Positions 55,647-64,000 of a stretch of DNA of 64,000 bases are shown piece by piece. The notes beneath the pieces were generated by a model. The model had not been told where the DNA came from. It worked only from the letters and a program-made list of their open reading frames with translations, and did not search any database. A program made the position numbers and the translations under genes. This DNA is from Thermoleophilia bacterium (GTDB lineage: Bacteria > Actinomycetota > Thermoleophilia > RBG-16-64-13). The stretch spans positions 732,501-796,500 of the forward strand of contig JAOSKU010000001.1 of assembly GCA_027493445.1 (NCBI GenBank). Reading direction: 5' to 3'. The first letter of the stretch is position 1; each line of letters begins with the position of its first letter.

Positions 55647-57809
55647 TCAGTTCCGAAGCGCCGTCTTCATGGAGAGCGAGATCCGCCGTCGCTCCCGGTC
55701 CACCGCCAGCACCGTGACCTCCACCGGCTGCCGCACGCGCACGATCTCCGCCGGTTCGCGCACGAAACGGTCGGCGAGCTCGCTGATGTGCACTAGCCCA
55801 TCGTGGTGCACCCCCACGTCGACGAAGGCGCCGAAAGCCGTCACGTTGGTCACGACCCCCGGCAGACGCATCCCGACCTCGAGGTCGTCTAGGGACTGCA
55901 CACCGGCGGCGAAGGAGAAGGGTGCGAAGGAGAGGCGTGGATCGCGTCCCGGCTGGGCGAGCTCGTCCAGGATGTCGACCAGGGTGGGCAACCCGATGGA
56001 TCCGTTCACGTATCGCTGAAGGTCGATCCGAGCCCGCAGCTCCCCCCGGCTCATGAGATCGGTCACCTCACAGTCGAGGTCACGGGCCATGGCTCTTACC
56101 ACCGGGTAGCTCTCGGGATGGACCGCGCCGGCATCCAGCGGCTCGTCGCCGCCCGTGATGCGTAGAAAACCGGCGCACTGCTGGAAAGCCTTCGGACCCA
56201 GTCGGGGAACCTTCAGCAGATCGTTCCGCTTATGGAACGGACCCTGCTCATCTCGATAGCGGACCAGGTTGTCCGCCAAGGTGGGACCCAGCCCGGACAC
56301 ATAGATCAGCAGCTGCCGGCTGGCCGTGTTCGCGTTCACACCGACGCTGTTCACGCAGCTCACTACAACGTCGTCCAGGCTCCGGCGCAAAGCCTGTTGA
56401 TCGACGTCGTGCTGGTACTGCCCTACGCCGATGGACTTCGGGTCGATCTTCACCAGCTCGGCGAGAGGATCCACCAGACGCCGGCCGATGGACACAGCAC
56501 CCCGCACGGTGACATCCTGATCGGGGAACTCCTCCCGGGCCGCCTCCGACGCCGAATAGATGGAGGCTCCACTTTCGCTGACCATGACCACAGGTGTGCC
56601 GAGCGGCAGTCCGAGGCTCCGCAGGAAGACTTCGGTCTCCCGCCCCGCCGTGCCGTCGCCGACGGCCACCGCTTCCACCCCGTAGTCGCTCACCAGTGCC
56701 AGGACCCGTTCGCCCGCCTCCTTCCGCCGGCCCTGGGAAAGGTGGGGGAAGATGGTCTCATTGTGGAGCATGCCGCCCTGCCGGTCGAGCACTACTGTCT
56801 TGCAGCCCGTTCTGAAGCCCGGGTCAACCGCCAGAACCACCTTCTGGCCCAAGGGAGGCGCGAGCAGAAGGTCGCGAAGGTTGGCAGCGAAAACTCGGAT
56901 GGCCTCCTGGTCCGCCCTCTCTTTGACCACCCGCCGGGTCTCAGTCTCGAGCGAAGGACCCAGCAGTCTGGCGTAGGCGTCGGTTACGGCCGCACGCACC
57001 TGCTCGGAAAAGGGGGTCCGGCCTCTTACGAAGCGCCTCTCCAGGGTGGCCAGCGCCTTTTCTGGAGAGGGCGCCAACCGGACACGCAGCATGCCTTCGC
57101 TCTCCCCGCGGAAGACCGCCAACACCCGGTGAGAAGCCGCGCGGCCCACCCGTTCCCGCCACTCGAAGTAGTCGCGGAACTTGGATCCCTCCGCCTCCTT
57201 TCCCCGAGCAACTCGGGACTCGAGGACACCTTCGCGCAGGAATACTTGCCGCAGGCGGCCCCGAACCTCCGCATCTTCGCTGACCCACTCGGCGATGATG
57301 TCCCGGGCTCCGGAAAGGACCTGGTCCGCATCGACCCCGTTGCCGAGCTGGGCGGCGGCCCGTTCGGCCAGCTTCTGAGGCGTCTCCTTCTCGTCGGGAT
57401 CCTGCAGGAACACCCGCGCGGCCAGGGGCTCCAACCCAAGCTCCCGCGCTGCCGTCGCCCGGGTGCGCCGTTTGGGACGGAAGGGCAAGTAGAGATCCTC
57501 GAGCACGGCCATGCTCGCCGCCCCCCTCACGGCCTCCGTCAGCTCGGGCGACAGGAGGCCGCGCTCGCTCAGGGAACGCACGATGGCCCCGCGCCGATCG
57601 TCGAGCTCAGCCAGCCGCGCCAGCCGGTCGCGTACGGTGGTGAGGGCCACCTCGTCGAGCGAGCCCGTAGCCTCCTTCCGATACCGCGCCAGGAAAGGCA
57701 CAGTAGCGCCCTCGTCCAGGAAAGCGGCGGCCGCCCGCACTTGCGCGACCGTCGCTCCCAGCTCCGCCGCCACCAGGGCGACATGCGATTCAGAGTGAGA
57801 CACCGACAC
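55647..57809 (-). CDS. tex: Tex-family RNA-binding transcription accessory protein
   Basis: A 720-residue cytoplasmic nucleic-acid-binding protein. The N-terminal Tex helices (VPFLARYRKEATGSLDE) precede a YqgF-like domain (VVLAVDPGFRTGCKTVVLDRQG) and helix-hairpin-helix motifs (GLGPTLADNLVRYRDEQGPF). The C-terminal S1 domain reads LPGVVTNVTAFGAFVDVGVHHDGLVHISELAD. All Tex domains are present. The start is GTG 57809 or, better placed after GGGGAG, GTG 57803. Confidence 0.95.
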   Translation of the reverse strand: MSVSHSESHVALVAAELGATVAQVRAAAAFLDEGATVPFLARYRKEATGSLDEVALTTVRDRLARLAELDDRRGAIVRSLSERGLLSPELTEAVRGAASMAVLEDLYLPFRPKRRTRATAARELGLEPLAARVFLQDPDEKETPQKLAERAAAQLGNGVDADQVLSGARDIIAEWVSEDAEVRGRLRQVFLREGVLESRVARGKEAEGSKFRDYFEWRERVGRAASHRVLAVFRGESEGMLRVRLAPSPEKALATLERRFVRGRTPFSEQVRAAVTDAYARLLGPSLETETRRVVKERADQEAIRVFAANLRDLLLAPPLGQKVVLAVDPGFRTGCKTVVLDRQGGMLHNETIFPHLSQGRRKEAGERVLALVSDYGVEAVAVGDGTAGRETEVFLRSLGLPLGTPVVMVSESGASIYSASEAAREEFPDQDVTVRGAVSIGRRLVDPLAELVKIDPKSIGVGQYQHDVDQQALRRSLDDVVVSCVNSVGVNANTASRQLLIYVSGLGPTLADNLVRYRDEQGPFHKRNDLLKVPRLGPKAFQQCAGFLRITGGDEPLDAGAVHPESYPVVRAMARDLDCEVTDLMSRGELRARIDLQRYVNGSIGLPTLVDILDELAQPGRDPRLSFAPFSFAAGVQSLDDLEVGMRLPGVVTNVTAFGAFVDVGVHHDGLVHISELADRFVREPAEIVRVRQPVEVTVLAVDRERRRISLSMKTALRN

Positions 57810-57895
57810 TCCCCGGAGTGGTCGGGCAGGGGTCCGACCGAGGCGACAAGACCCCCGAGGGGGTTCAGCCCACGGGGTCTCACGTTAAACAAGCA

Positions 57896-57911
57896 CCGCC
57901 GAAGCTGGCGG
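57896..57911 (-). terminator. Likely tRNA-Asn terminator
   Basis: Minus-strand CCGCC-AGCTTC-GGCGG followed by TGCTTGTTT, about ten bases after the encoded CCA. The stem is short and the U-tract is mixed. Confidence 0.4.
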
Positions 57912-57920
57912 ATTGCAGGC

Positions 57921-57995
57921 TGGCTCCTCGGGCAGGACTCGAACCTGCAACACCCTGGTTAACAGCCAGGTGCTCTACCATTGAGCTACCGAGGA
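57921..57995 (-). tRNA. tRNA-Asn (anticodon GUU), CCA encoded
   Basis: Cloverleaf on the minus strand. Acceptor TCCTCGG pairs with CCGAGGA. The anticodon stem CCTGG/CCAGG holds loop CTGTTAA with GTT, and the discriminator is G. CCA follows directly in the DNA, unlike the other tRNAs here. Confidence 0.95.
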
Positions 57996-58007
57996 GCGTG
58001 CGCCGGT

Positions 58008-58035
58008 AGTATAGCGGAGAGCCTCCGGCTTGCAA
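58008..58035 (-). promoter_or_regulatory. tRNA-Asn promoter
   Basis: Minus-strand TTGCAA (58035-58030), 16 bp, TATACT (58013-58008), directly after the stop of the zinc-ribbon gene. Confidence 0.7.
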
Positions 58036-58037
58036 AC

Positions 58038-58391
58038 CTATGCTCGTTCTACTTCGGCTGCGCAACGCGGGCAGGTCAGCCTCGGCCCCCCGTCCTGCAC
58101 CTTCGCCAGCAGGGCGGTTCCGCAGCAGAAGCAAACACTGCCCGCAATGAGACCGGCGAGGTAGGCTCCCAGGTTCACTCGGCCGACGGCCTTGGGACTC
58201 ATCGACCCCGACGGAGCACCCGGCCGGGCTGCCGAACCGGGCTCCGGGAATGCCGGGGGCTCGCGACCCGCGGGCGCGTCGACTGGTACCAGCCTGAGCT
58301 GCCCACCGACCTGGACATACCCTTCGTTCCCACTCCCGACGCCCCGGGCTAGGGGCTCACGATCCGAATCGCGCCGGCAGGCCACTGGCAT
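58038..58391 (-). CDS. Small zinc-ribbon protein coupled to lexA
   Basis: A 117-residue protein. The N-terminal ~65 residues are Pro/Gly/Ala-rich and probably disordered. The C-terminal part has a short hydrophobic stretch (LGAYLAGLIAGSVCFCCG) and a cysteine pair pattern CFCCG...CPRC, a likely zinc ribbon. Its ATG shares a base with the lexA stop (TGATG), and AGGAGGG sits just before it, so translation is coupled to lexA and it should rise in the SOS response. I do not recognise the family. It could be a small regulator or membrane-associated adaptor. Confidence 0.6.
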   Translation of the reverse strand: MPVACRRDSDREPLARGVGSGNEGYVQVGGQLRLVPVDAPAGREPPAFPEPGSAARPGAPSGSMSPKAVGRVNLGAYLAGLIAGSVCFCCGTALLAKVQDGGPRLTCPRCAAEVERA

Positions 58392-59002
58392 CAAACCCTC
58401 CTCATGACCCCGCTCACCCTGCCCAGGATGCGCGGATCAGTCTTGGTGATGATGGGCTCCATGGCGTCGTTCTCGGGTTGCAGGCGGACGTAGCCGCTCT
58501 CCCGGTAGAACCGCTTGACCGTGGCCTCGTCCCCGAGCATGGCAACCACGATCTGCCCGTTCTCGGCCCAGTCCTGCCGGCGTACTACCACCAGATCGCC
58601 TTCGAGGATGCCCGCGTTGATCATGGAGGAGCCCTTGATGCGCAGCACGAAGCACTCATCGTCCTCGGCCATGAAGCCGGGCACGTCAACCATGTCCTCG
58701 ACGTTCTCCTCGGCCAGCAATGGCCGGCCGGCCGCCACCTGGCCGACCACCGGCAGACGGTTCATGCTTTCCTTCCCCCGGGGCCGCCCGGTATCCCCCA
58801 CCACTTCCAGAGCACGACGCTTGGACACTGAGCGCCTGATGCAGCCCTTCTCCTCGAGCACGGCCAGATGCCCATGGACAGACGCCGGCGACGAGAGGCC
58901 CACCGCCTCACCGATCTCACGGACGGTGGGCGGGTACCCCTGCTCGCGGACCTGCTTCTTGATCACATCCAGGATCTCACGCTGTCTGTTCGAAAGCGTC
59001 AT
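58391..59002 (-). CDS. lexA: LexA repressor
   Basis: SOS master repressor, 203 residues. The N-terminal winged helix (MTLSNRQREILDVIKKQV, PPTVREIGEAVGLSSPASVHGHL) is followed by the self-cleaving peptidase domain: cleavage site Ala91-Gly92 in GQVAAGRPLL, Ser126 in KGSSM, and Lys163 in EATVKRFY. ATG 59002 follows GAGGAG. A perfect SOS box lies in its own leader, indicating autoregulation. Confidence 0.97.
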   Translation of the reverse strand: MTLSNRQREILDVIKKQVREQGYPPTVREIGEAVGLSSPASVHGHLAVLEEKGCIRRSVSKRRALEVVGDTGRPRGKESMNRLPVVGQVAAGRPLLAEENVEDMVDVPGFMAEDDECFVLRIKGSSMINAGILEGDLVVVRRQDWAENGQIVVAMLGDEATVKRFYRESGYVRLQPENDAMEPIITKTDPRILGRVSGVMRRV

Positions 59003-59026
59003 GATCGCTCCTCAGCCGGCGGCTAT

Positions 59027-59038
59027 GAACATTTGTTC
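59027..59038. promoter_or_regulatory. SOS box (LexA operator) of lexA
   Basis: GAACATTTGTTC, a perfect GAAC-N4-GTTC palindrome of the Gram-positive LexA type, 25 bp before the lexA start and just downstream of the inferred transcription start. Confidence 0.88.
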
Positions 59039-59045
59039 GTGGTGC

Positions 59046-59074
59046 AGTATAGGATGTCTGTCCGCCCGCGACAA
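59046..59074 (-). promoter_or_regulatory. lexA promoter
   Basis: Minus-strand TTGTCG (59074-59069), 17 bp, TATACT (59051-59046). Transcription would start near 59039, immediately before the SOS box. Confidence 0.75.
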
Positions 59075-59090
59075 GGCCCCGGGGCTCGTG

Positions 59091-59119
59091 TTGACGCCCC
59101 AACGGGCAGCCACTATACT
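59091..59119 (+). promoter_or_regulatory. tRNA-Leu promoter
   Basis: TTGACG (59091-59096), 17 bp, TATACT (59114-59119), 18 bp before the tRNA. It is back to back with the lexA promoter. Confidence 0.8.
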
Positions 59120-59137
59120 CACCCGTGCTTTGCACGC

Positions 59138-59225
59138 GTGTCCGAGTGGCGGAACTGGCAGACGCGCTAGGTTGAGGGCCTAGTGAGTGCATAACTCATG
59201 GGGGTTCAAGTCCCCCTCGGACACT
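59138..59225 (+). tRNA. tRNA-Leu (anticodon GAG)
   Basis: A class II tRNA with a long variable arm (TGAGTGCATAACTCA). Acceptor GTGTCCG pairs with CGGACAC. The anticodon stem CTAGG/CCTAG has loop TTGAGGG with GAG. The base in the discriminator position reads T, whereas bacterial tRNA-Leu normally has A73. CCA is not encoded. Confidence 0.92.
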
Positions 59226-59254
59226 CGCCGCCCCCCTCGGACACTCGCCGCCCC
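59212..59254 (+). repeat. 20-bp tandem duplication of the tRNA-Leu 3' end
   Basis: CCCCCTCGGACACTCGCCGC occurs at 59212-59231 and again at 59232-59251. The first copy includes the T-stem/acceptor end of tRNA-Leu, so the tRNA tail is repeated directly after the gene. Confidence 0.8.
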
Positions 59255-59463
59255 TTCAGAGGACACCCTCGGCCCCCTCGCCGTGATCGATGCTCGCTCC
59301 GGCACACGCGGCCGCGCAACGCGCCCTCCCGTCCTCCTGCCGTCCGCAGCGGATCGCCGGTCTCGTGCGGCACGACCCAGGGGTTTGACTGAGCCGCTCC
59401 GGCAGGGTAGGAATGGCCTACGAGGCCGTCGAAAAACGGAACCACGACCGCCGAGGAGGGTCC

Positions 59464-60639
59464 ATGACCGATACCATGCTGGCGTTGACCTACGACCGGT
59501 CCAGGGACCCCTGGGAGACGACGACCGGCCTGCGGCTCCAGCGGGTGCCCCGGCCCAGCCTCGAGCTCCGCCGTGATTATCGCGACGGCGCGATGGCCCT
59601 CATCCGTCCGCTCCTCACCGGGTTCTGCGGGTCGGACCGGGGCATTTGGTACCGGCACGCATTCGGCGACATGATCCACGACTCCCTCAACAGCGAAGGG
59701 GGCGATGTGCGCGTGATAGGCCACGAGCTCCTGGGGGAGATCGTACAGGTGGGCACCGAGGCTACCCGCGACTACGGCTTCCTGCCGGGGGATATCGTCG
59801 CGGCCGAGAGCCACATCATCGACGACACTTGCTATCAATGCCGGGTGGGCGACAAGCACGTGTGCGCCACCGCGCAGATCATCGGCATCTCGCTCGACGG
59901 CTGCTTCAGCGAGCTCGTCAAGCTGCCGGCCAAGGCCCTCTGGCCGACCGACATCACAAAGATCCGCCCGGAAGTGGCCGCTCTGCAAGAGCCCTTCGGG
60001 AATGCGGTGCACGCCTGCACCAAAGTCAACCTGCGCGGCCAGAGCGTGGCTATCATCGGTCTGGGCACCATCGGCCTGTTCGCCGTAGCCGTGGCCCGCG
60101 CCCTCGGCGCACGCCAGGTCATCGGGGTGGAGCCGGTGGAGCACCACCGCCGCATGGGGCTGGCCTTGGGGGCCGACGCCGTCATTCGACCTTCTCAGCC
60201 CACTGCTCAGAGCTACATCCACGATGCCGCCATCACCGAAGCCGTCCGTGACCTCACCGACGGGGTGGGCGTCGATGTGGCCATCGAGATGAGCGGCGCG
60301 ACCGCCGCTCTCAACACCGCTCTGGTCGCGGTTCGCCGGGGAGGTCACGTCATCCTCTTCGGAATCCGGAGCGGCGACGCCATCATCGAGCACCTCGACC
60401 GGGTGATCGTCGACGGCATCAGTATGCACAGCGTGGTCGGCCGCCGCATCTGGGAGACCTGGCACATCACCCGCAACCTCCTCGAATCCCGGCGGCCCAA
60501 CATTCACGACGCCATCTTCGACGTCATCCTCGAGGGCGGGCGGGACTGCATCGTCCCGGTCGGGGACTTCGATGCGGCCCGCTTCGAGTTGTTGATGAAC
60601 GCCCATCCAAAGGTCATGATCCGCTGGGGAGAGAGATGA
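59464..60639 (+). CDS. tdh: Zinc-dependent alcohol dehydrogenase, probable L-threonine 3-dehydrogenase
   Basis: A 391-residue medium-chain dehydrogenase. The catalytic zinc region is GFCGSDRG and [12 protein letters not shown]. The structural zinc lobe reads [15 protein letters not shown], with three Cys; the first of the usual four is Asp. The NAD site is [18 protein letters not shown]. The threonine role is inferred from kbl directly downstream: together they convert threonine through 2-amino-3-ketobutyrate to glycine and acetyl-CoA. ATG 59464 follows GAGGAGGG. The kbl start overlaps the stop by four bases. Confidence 0.8.
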   Translation: MTDTMLALTYDRSRDPWETTTGLRLQRVPRPSLELRRDYRDGAMALIRPLLTGFCGSDRGIWYRHAFGDMIHDSLNSEGGDVRVIGHELLGEIVQVGTEATRDYGFLPGDIVAAESHIIDDTCYQCRVGDKHVCATAQIIGISLDGCFSELVKLPAKALWPTDITKIRPEVAALQEPFGNAVHACTKVNLRGQSVAIIGLGTIGLFAVAVARALGARQVIGVEPVEHHRRMGLALGADAVIRPSQPTAQSYIHDAAITEAVRDLTDGVGVDVAIEMSGATAALNTALVAVRRGGHVILFGIRSGDAIIEHLDRVIVDGISMHSVVGRRIWETWHITRNLLESRRPNIHDAIFDVILEGGRDCIVPVGDFDAARFELLMNAHPKVMIRWGER

Positions 60640-61841
60640 TGAACGAGCGCGCTCACGAGATCGTCACGGCCCAGCTCGGGGAGATCCAGGCGTCCGGGCT
60701 GTGGAAGGATGAACGGCTGATAGCCTCGCCCCAGAGCGGTTGTATCCGGGTGCGCACGCACCAGGGGGAGCGTGAGGTGCTCAACTTCTGCGCCAACAAC
60801 TACCTGGGGCTCTCCTCGCACCCGCAGGTAATCCACCAGGCGCACGAGACCCTCGACCGGCGCGGGTTCGGCATGTCGAGCGTGCGCTTCATTTGTGGCA
60901 CCCAGGATATCCACCGTCAGCTCGAGAGAGCCCTGGCCGAGTTCTTCGGCTTTGAGGACGCCGTCCTCTACGGCTCCTGCTTCGACGCTAACGGAGGTCT
61001 GTTCGAGACGCTCCTCACCGACCGGGACGCGGTCATCAGCGATGCTCTCAACCATGCCTCGATCATCGACGGCATCCGCCTGTGCAAGGCCCGGCGTCTT
61101 CGCTACTCCTCGGGAGACATGGCCGAGCTCGAGGTCCGGCTGCGGGAAGCCCAGGACGCCCGCCTTCGCCTGGTTGCCACCGACGGGGTGTTCAGCATGG
61201 ACGGCACCCTCGCGCCCCTCGACCGCATCTGCGACCTGGCGGAGCGCTACGACGCCCTGGTCGTGGTCGACGACTCCCACGCCTCCGGATTCGTGGGAGC
61301 TACGGGCAGGGGTACGCCCGAGCACTTCGGAGTCGAGGGCCGGGTGGACATCCTGACGAGTACCCTGGGCAAAGCCCTGGGCGGGGCTTCCGGGGGGTTC
61401 ACCGCCACGACGAGCGCCACGGCCTCCCTGCTTCGCCAGCGATCGCGGCCGTACCTGTTCTCGAACGCCCTCGCGCCGCCCATCGTAGGCGCAAGCTTGG
61501 AGGTGCTGCGCATTCTCTCCAGCACCACCGAGCTCCGGGACCGCCTGATGGCGAACGCCACCCTTTTCCGCCAGGGCATGACGGCCGCTGGCTTCGCATT
61601 GAAGCCGGGCGCGCACCCCATCGTCCCGGTGATGGTGGGTGACGCCAAGTTGGCCACCCAGATGGCCGATGACCTGCTGGAGGAGGGCATCTACGTGGTC
61701 GGCTTCAGCTACCCGGTCGTTCCGCGAGGTGAGGCCCGCATCCGCGTGCAGCTCTCCGCCCTGCATCAAACTCGAGAGATCGAGCGGGCCGTCGCCGCTT
61801 TCACCGCGGTAGGAAAGCGCCGCGGACTCGTCTCTGCCTGA
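60636..61841 (+). CDS. kbl: 2-amino-3-ketobutyrate CoA ligase (glycine C-acetyltransferase)
   Basis: A 401-residue PLP enzyme of the alpha-oxoamine synthase family: [58 protein letters not shown], and the PLP lysine in [15 protein letters not shown]. These motifs match Kbl more closely than BioF or HemA. It overlaps tdh (ATGA). Confidence 0.94.
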   Translation: MMNERAHEIVTAQLGEIQASGLWKDERLIASPQSGCIRVRTHQGEREVLNFCANNYLGLSSHPQVIHQAHETLDRRGFGMSSVRFICGTQDIHRQLERALAEFFGFEDAVLYGSCFDANGGLFETLLTDRDAVISDALNHASIIDGIRLCKARRLRYSSGDMAELEVRLREAQDARLRLVATDGVFSMDGTLAPLDRICDLAERYDALVVVDDSHASGFVGATGRGTPEHFGVEGRVDILTSTLGKALGGASGGFTATTSATASLLRQRSRPYLFSNALAPPIVGASLEVLRILSSTTELRDRLMANATLFRQGMTAAGFALKPGAHPIVPVMVGDAKLATQMADDLLEEGIYVVGFSYPVVPRGEARIRVQLSALHQTREIERAVAAFTAVGKRRGLVSA

Positions 61842-61859
61842 GGAAAGCGGTAGAGTAGG

Positions 61860-62020
61860 AACCCGTTTCAGAATGACGCTTCGCCGTCAGGTCGCGATGG
61901 GCGAGTGCGAGGCAAGGACGCAGGGAGCGCTCGTAGCAGCGCTACGGGCGCGACTGAGGACGCCGCATCGTGCCGGCCAGTGCGGCCGCGGCGGCCAAGG
62001 CTTCGTTTTGAACCGAGTTC
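61860..62020 (-). repeat. Near-complete copy (R5) of the dispersed repeat
   Basis: It occupies most of the 214-bp gap between kbl and the LonC gene. It matches R2 in reverse: GTTTCAGAATGACGCTTCGCC at the left, the central GTAGCAGCGCTAC, and AAGGCTTCGTTTTGAACCGAG at the right. Scattered substitutions separate the two copies. Confidence 0.8.
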
Positions 62021-62055
62021 TACGCCGTAAACCATCACCGACGGGGGATGTTCCA

Positions 62056-64000
62056 TGCCACAGAGTGAGACCCAACGGAAAGCGGCGCCGGCGCCCAAAG
62101 AGATCGGCGCGGCCGAGGCCTACCGCGTGTGCGATCCGGCGTCACTCGGCTTCGAGACCACGGCCGACCTCCCCCCTCTCGACCAGGTGATCGGCCAGGA
62201 GCGCGCCGTGCGCGCGGTAGATTTCGGCATCGGCATCCGCAGCGAGGGTTACAACATCTACGCCCTCGGTCCCACCGGCACGGGCAAGGCCAGCACCATC
62301 CTGCAATTCCTGGAGCGTGAAGCGGCCGGTCTGCCGGTTCCCGACGACTGGGTGTACGTGAACAACTTCTCCGTCCCCCACCAGCCGAACGCCATCCGTC
62401 TGCCGGCGGGCAAGGGTTGCGAGTTCCGGGGCGATATGGAGAAGCTCATCGAAGACCTGCAGGCGGCCATCACGCAGGCTTTCGAGGGCGAGGAGTACGA
62501 GTCGCAGCGCCGGGAGATCGCCCAACAGGTGAGCGAGCGCCAGGAGAAGCAGCTCGACGCCCTGCGCGGGCAGGCCGAGAGCCGAGGCTTCACGATGGTG
62601 CGCACTCCGGCCGGTCTGGCCTTTGCGCCCAAGACCGAAGAAGGCGAGACCATGTCGCGCGACAAGTACAACGAGCTGCCGCCCGAGGAACAGAAGCGCA
62701 TCGATGAAGGCCTGGAGAGCCTCAACCAGGAGCTGCAACAGGTGATGCGCCAGGTGCGCCAGGAAGAGAAGGGCGGTCGCGACAGTCTCCGGGAGCTCGA
62801 CCAGCAGGTCACCACCTATGCCGCTCAGCACCTCGTCGACGACATGATCGAGAAGTGGGCCGGCGTGCCCGAGGTGGAGGAGTACCTGAAGGCGGTCCTC
62901 GAGGACGTGGTGGAGAGCGCCGACGAATTCAAACGCTCCGACGACGAGTCCCCGGCCACCTTCATGGGCATCACCATTCCGGCCAAGCAGCGGAGCGAGG
63001 CGGCTTTCCGCAAGTACCAGGTGAACGTGCTGGTGGACAACAAGGGGCTCAGCGGAGCCCCCATCATCCGGGAGAGCAACCCCAACCTGCAAAACCTGGT
63101 GGGTCGCGTCGAGCACCTTGCCCAATTCGGTGCGCTACTCACCGACTTCAACATGATCAAACCCGGTACCCTGCACGCGGCCAACGGGGGGTTCTTGATC
63201 CTGGAGGCCCGCGAGGTCCTGCTCAAGCCCTATGCCTGGGACGCCCTCAAGCGCACCTTGAAGACCGGCATGGTGCGCATCGAAGACGTGGGGCAGCAGC
63301 TGGGCTTCACCACCACCTCCACGCTCGACCCGGAGCCTGTCCCGTTGAACGCCAAGGTCGTGCTCATCGGCGAGCCCATGATCTACTACCTGCTCCATTC
63401 GCTCGACCCTGACTTCCAAGAGCTCTTCAAGGTCAAAGCGGACTTCGACACCATCGCCGACCGCACAGCCGCGAACGAAGTGCTCTACGCGCGCTTCATC
63501 GCCCACGTCTGCCGGCGGGAGAAGCTCCCACCCTTCTCCAAGGAAGGCGTGGCCCGTATCGTGGAGCACGGCTCCCGCACCGTGGAAGACCAGCGCAAGC
63601 TCTCGGTGAGGTTCCTGGGAGTGGTCGACCTGGTGAGGGAAGCGGCCTACTGGGCCATGCACCGCAATGGAGGCTCTCCGGACGGCACCATCGTCGACCG
63701 GGACGATGTGCAGCGGGCCATCGACGAGCACATTCATCGTTCGGCCCGCATCGAGGAGCGCGTGCGGGAGATGATCGCCCAGGGGACGATCATGGTGGAC
63801 ACAGAAGGCGAGGTCGCCGGCCAGCTCAACGGTCTGTCGGTGAGCATGATGGGGGACTACGCCTTCGGACGACCCAGTCGCATCACGGCCACCACCAGGC
63901 TGGGCAACGGCGACGTGGTCGACATCGAGCGCGAGGTCGAGATGGGGGGCCCCATCCACAGCAAAGGGGTCATGATACTGGCCGGCTTCCTGGGCGCTCG
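62056..64000 (+). CDS. LonC/AAA_32-type ATP-dependent protease, N-terminal part (runs off the window end)
   Basis: An open frame of 648 codons without a stop. The Lon-like AAA domain has a Walker A GPTGTGKAS (residues 72-80; Ala where Ser/Thr usually follows Lys). Long charged helical inserts (about 130-260) follow, then LHAANGGFLILEAREVLLKPYAWDALKRTL with Walker B, and a start of the Lon protease domain (GQLNGLSVSMMGDYAFGRPSRITATTRLG) near the edge. The Ser-Lys dyad would lie beyond 64000. Members act in protein quality control. ATG 62056 has GGGGGA upstream. Confidence 0.88.

Overview
The window is about 66% GC with dense, mostly single-strand gene runs. It reads like a Gram-positive of the deep-branching Actinobacteria/Coriobacteriia type. 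Pointers are a class A penicillin-binding protein ending in PASTA repeats, an L,D-transpeptidase carrying SLH repeats, a LexA operator of the GAAC-N4-GTTC form, lipoproteins, and a corrinoid-protein activator typical of anaerobic methyl metabolism. The phylum is an inference from gene content; no 16S rRNA lies in the window.

Layout. 1-4.9 kb: the start of an unknown lipoprotein, tyrS, and a PASTA-type PBP. 4.9-15.5 kb: one long leftward operon, argC-argJ-argB-argD-argF-argR-argG-argH, continuing into a fused alkyltransferase-like/3-methyladenine glycosylase gene and a Nif3-family gene. It is driven by a TATAAT promoter that coincides with an ARG box. 15.6-24.7 kb: leftward translation genes pheT, pheS, an rRNA methyltransferase, trkH/ktrB, rplT, rpmI, infC and thrS; infC has its own promoter and a structured leader ending in a terminator. 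24.8-28.8 kb: a PEP-synthase/rifampin-phosphotransferase-like enzyme and a class I aminotransferase. 28.9-39.3 kb is more accessory: VanZ, a broken membrane gene, tRNA-Val, an SLH L,D-transpeptidase, tRNA-Cys and tRNA-Gly, a Nif3-RNase H fusion, two unknown genes, a RACo-type activator, a complete IS256-family element with target duplication, and an integrase remnant beside tRNA-Ile(CAU). 39.3-42.8 kb: metW, metX and metY (methionine synthesis by direct sulfhydrylation). 43-47.3 kb: nadE, a phosphomannomutase and manC (GDP-mannose supply). 47.5-54.9 kb: a glucose/sorbosone dehydrogenase-type lipoprotein, a calcium-type P-ATPase, an MFS transporter and typA. 55-64 kb: a VOC protein, tex, tRNA-Asn, a zinc-ribbon protein coupled to lexA, tRNA-Leu, tdh-kbl (threonine to glycine) and a LonC-type protease running off the end.

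Two window-wide points matter to a user. First, eight genes are interrupted by single-base frame changes, six of them at runs that read exactly five G or C. This looks like homopolymer miscalling rather than eight real pseudogenes, so each is annotated over its full span. Second, a ~160 bp repeat family with imperfect inverted ends occurs five times, complete or partial. One partial copy is read as protein in two overlapping genes.

The most unusual proteins are the ATL-AAG fusion (Trp replaces the reactive Cys) and the Nif3-RNase HI fusion. The most unusual regulatory regions are the infC leader and the paired 15-bp repeats upstream of the corrinoid activator.
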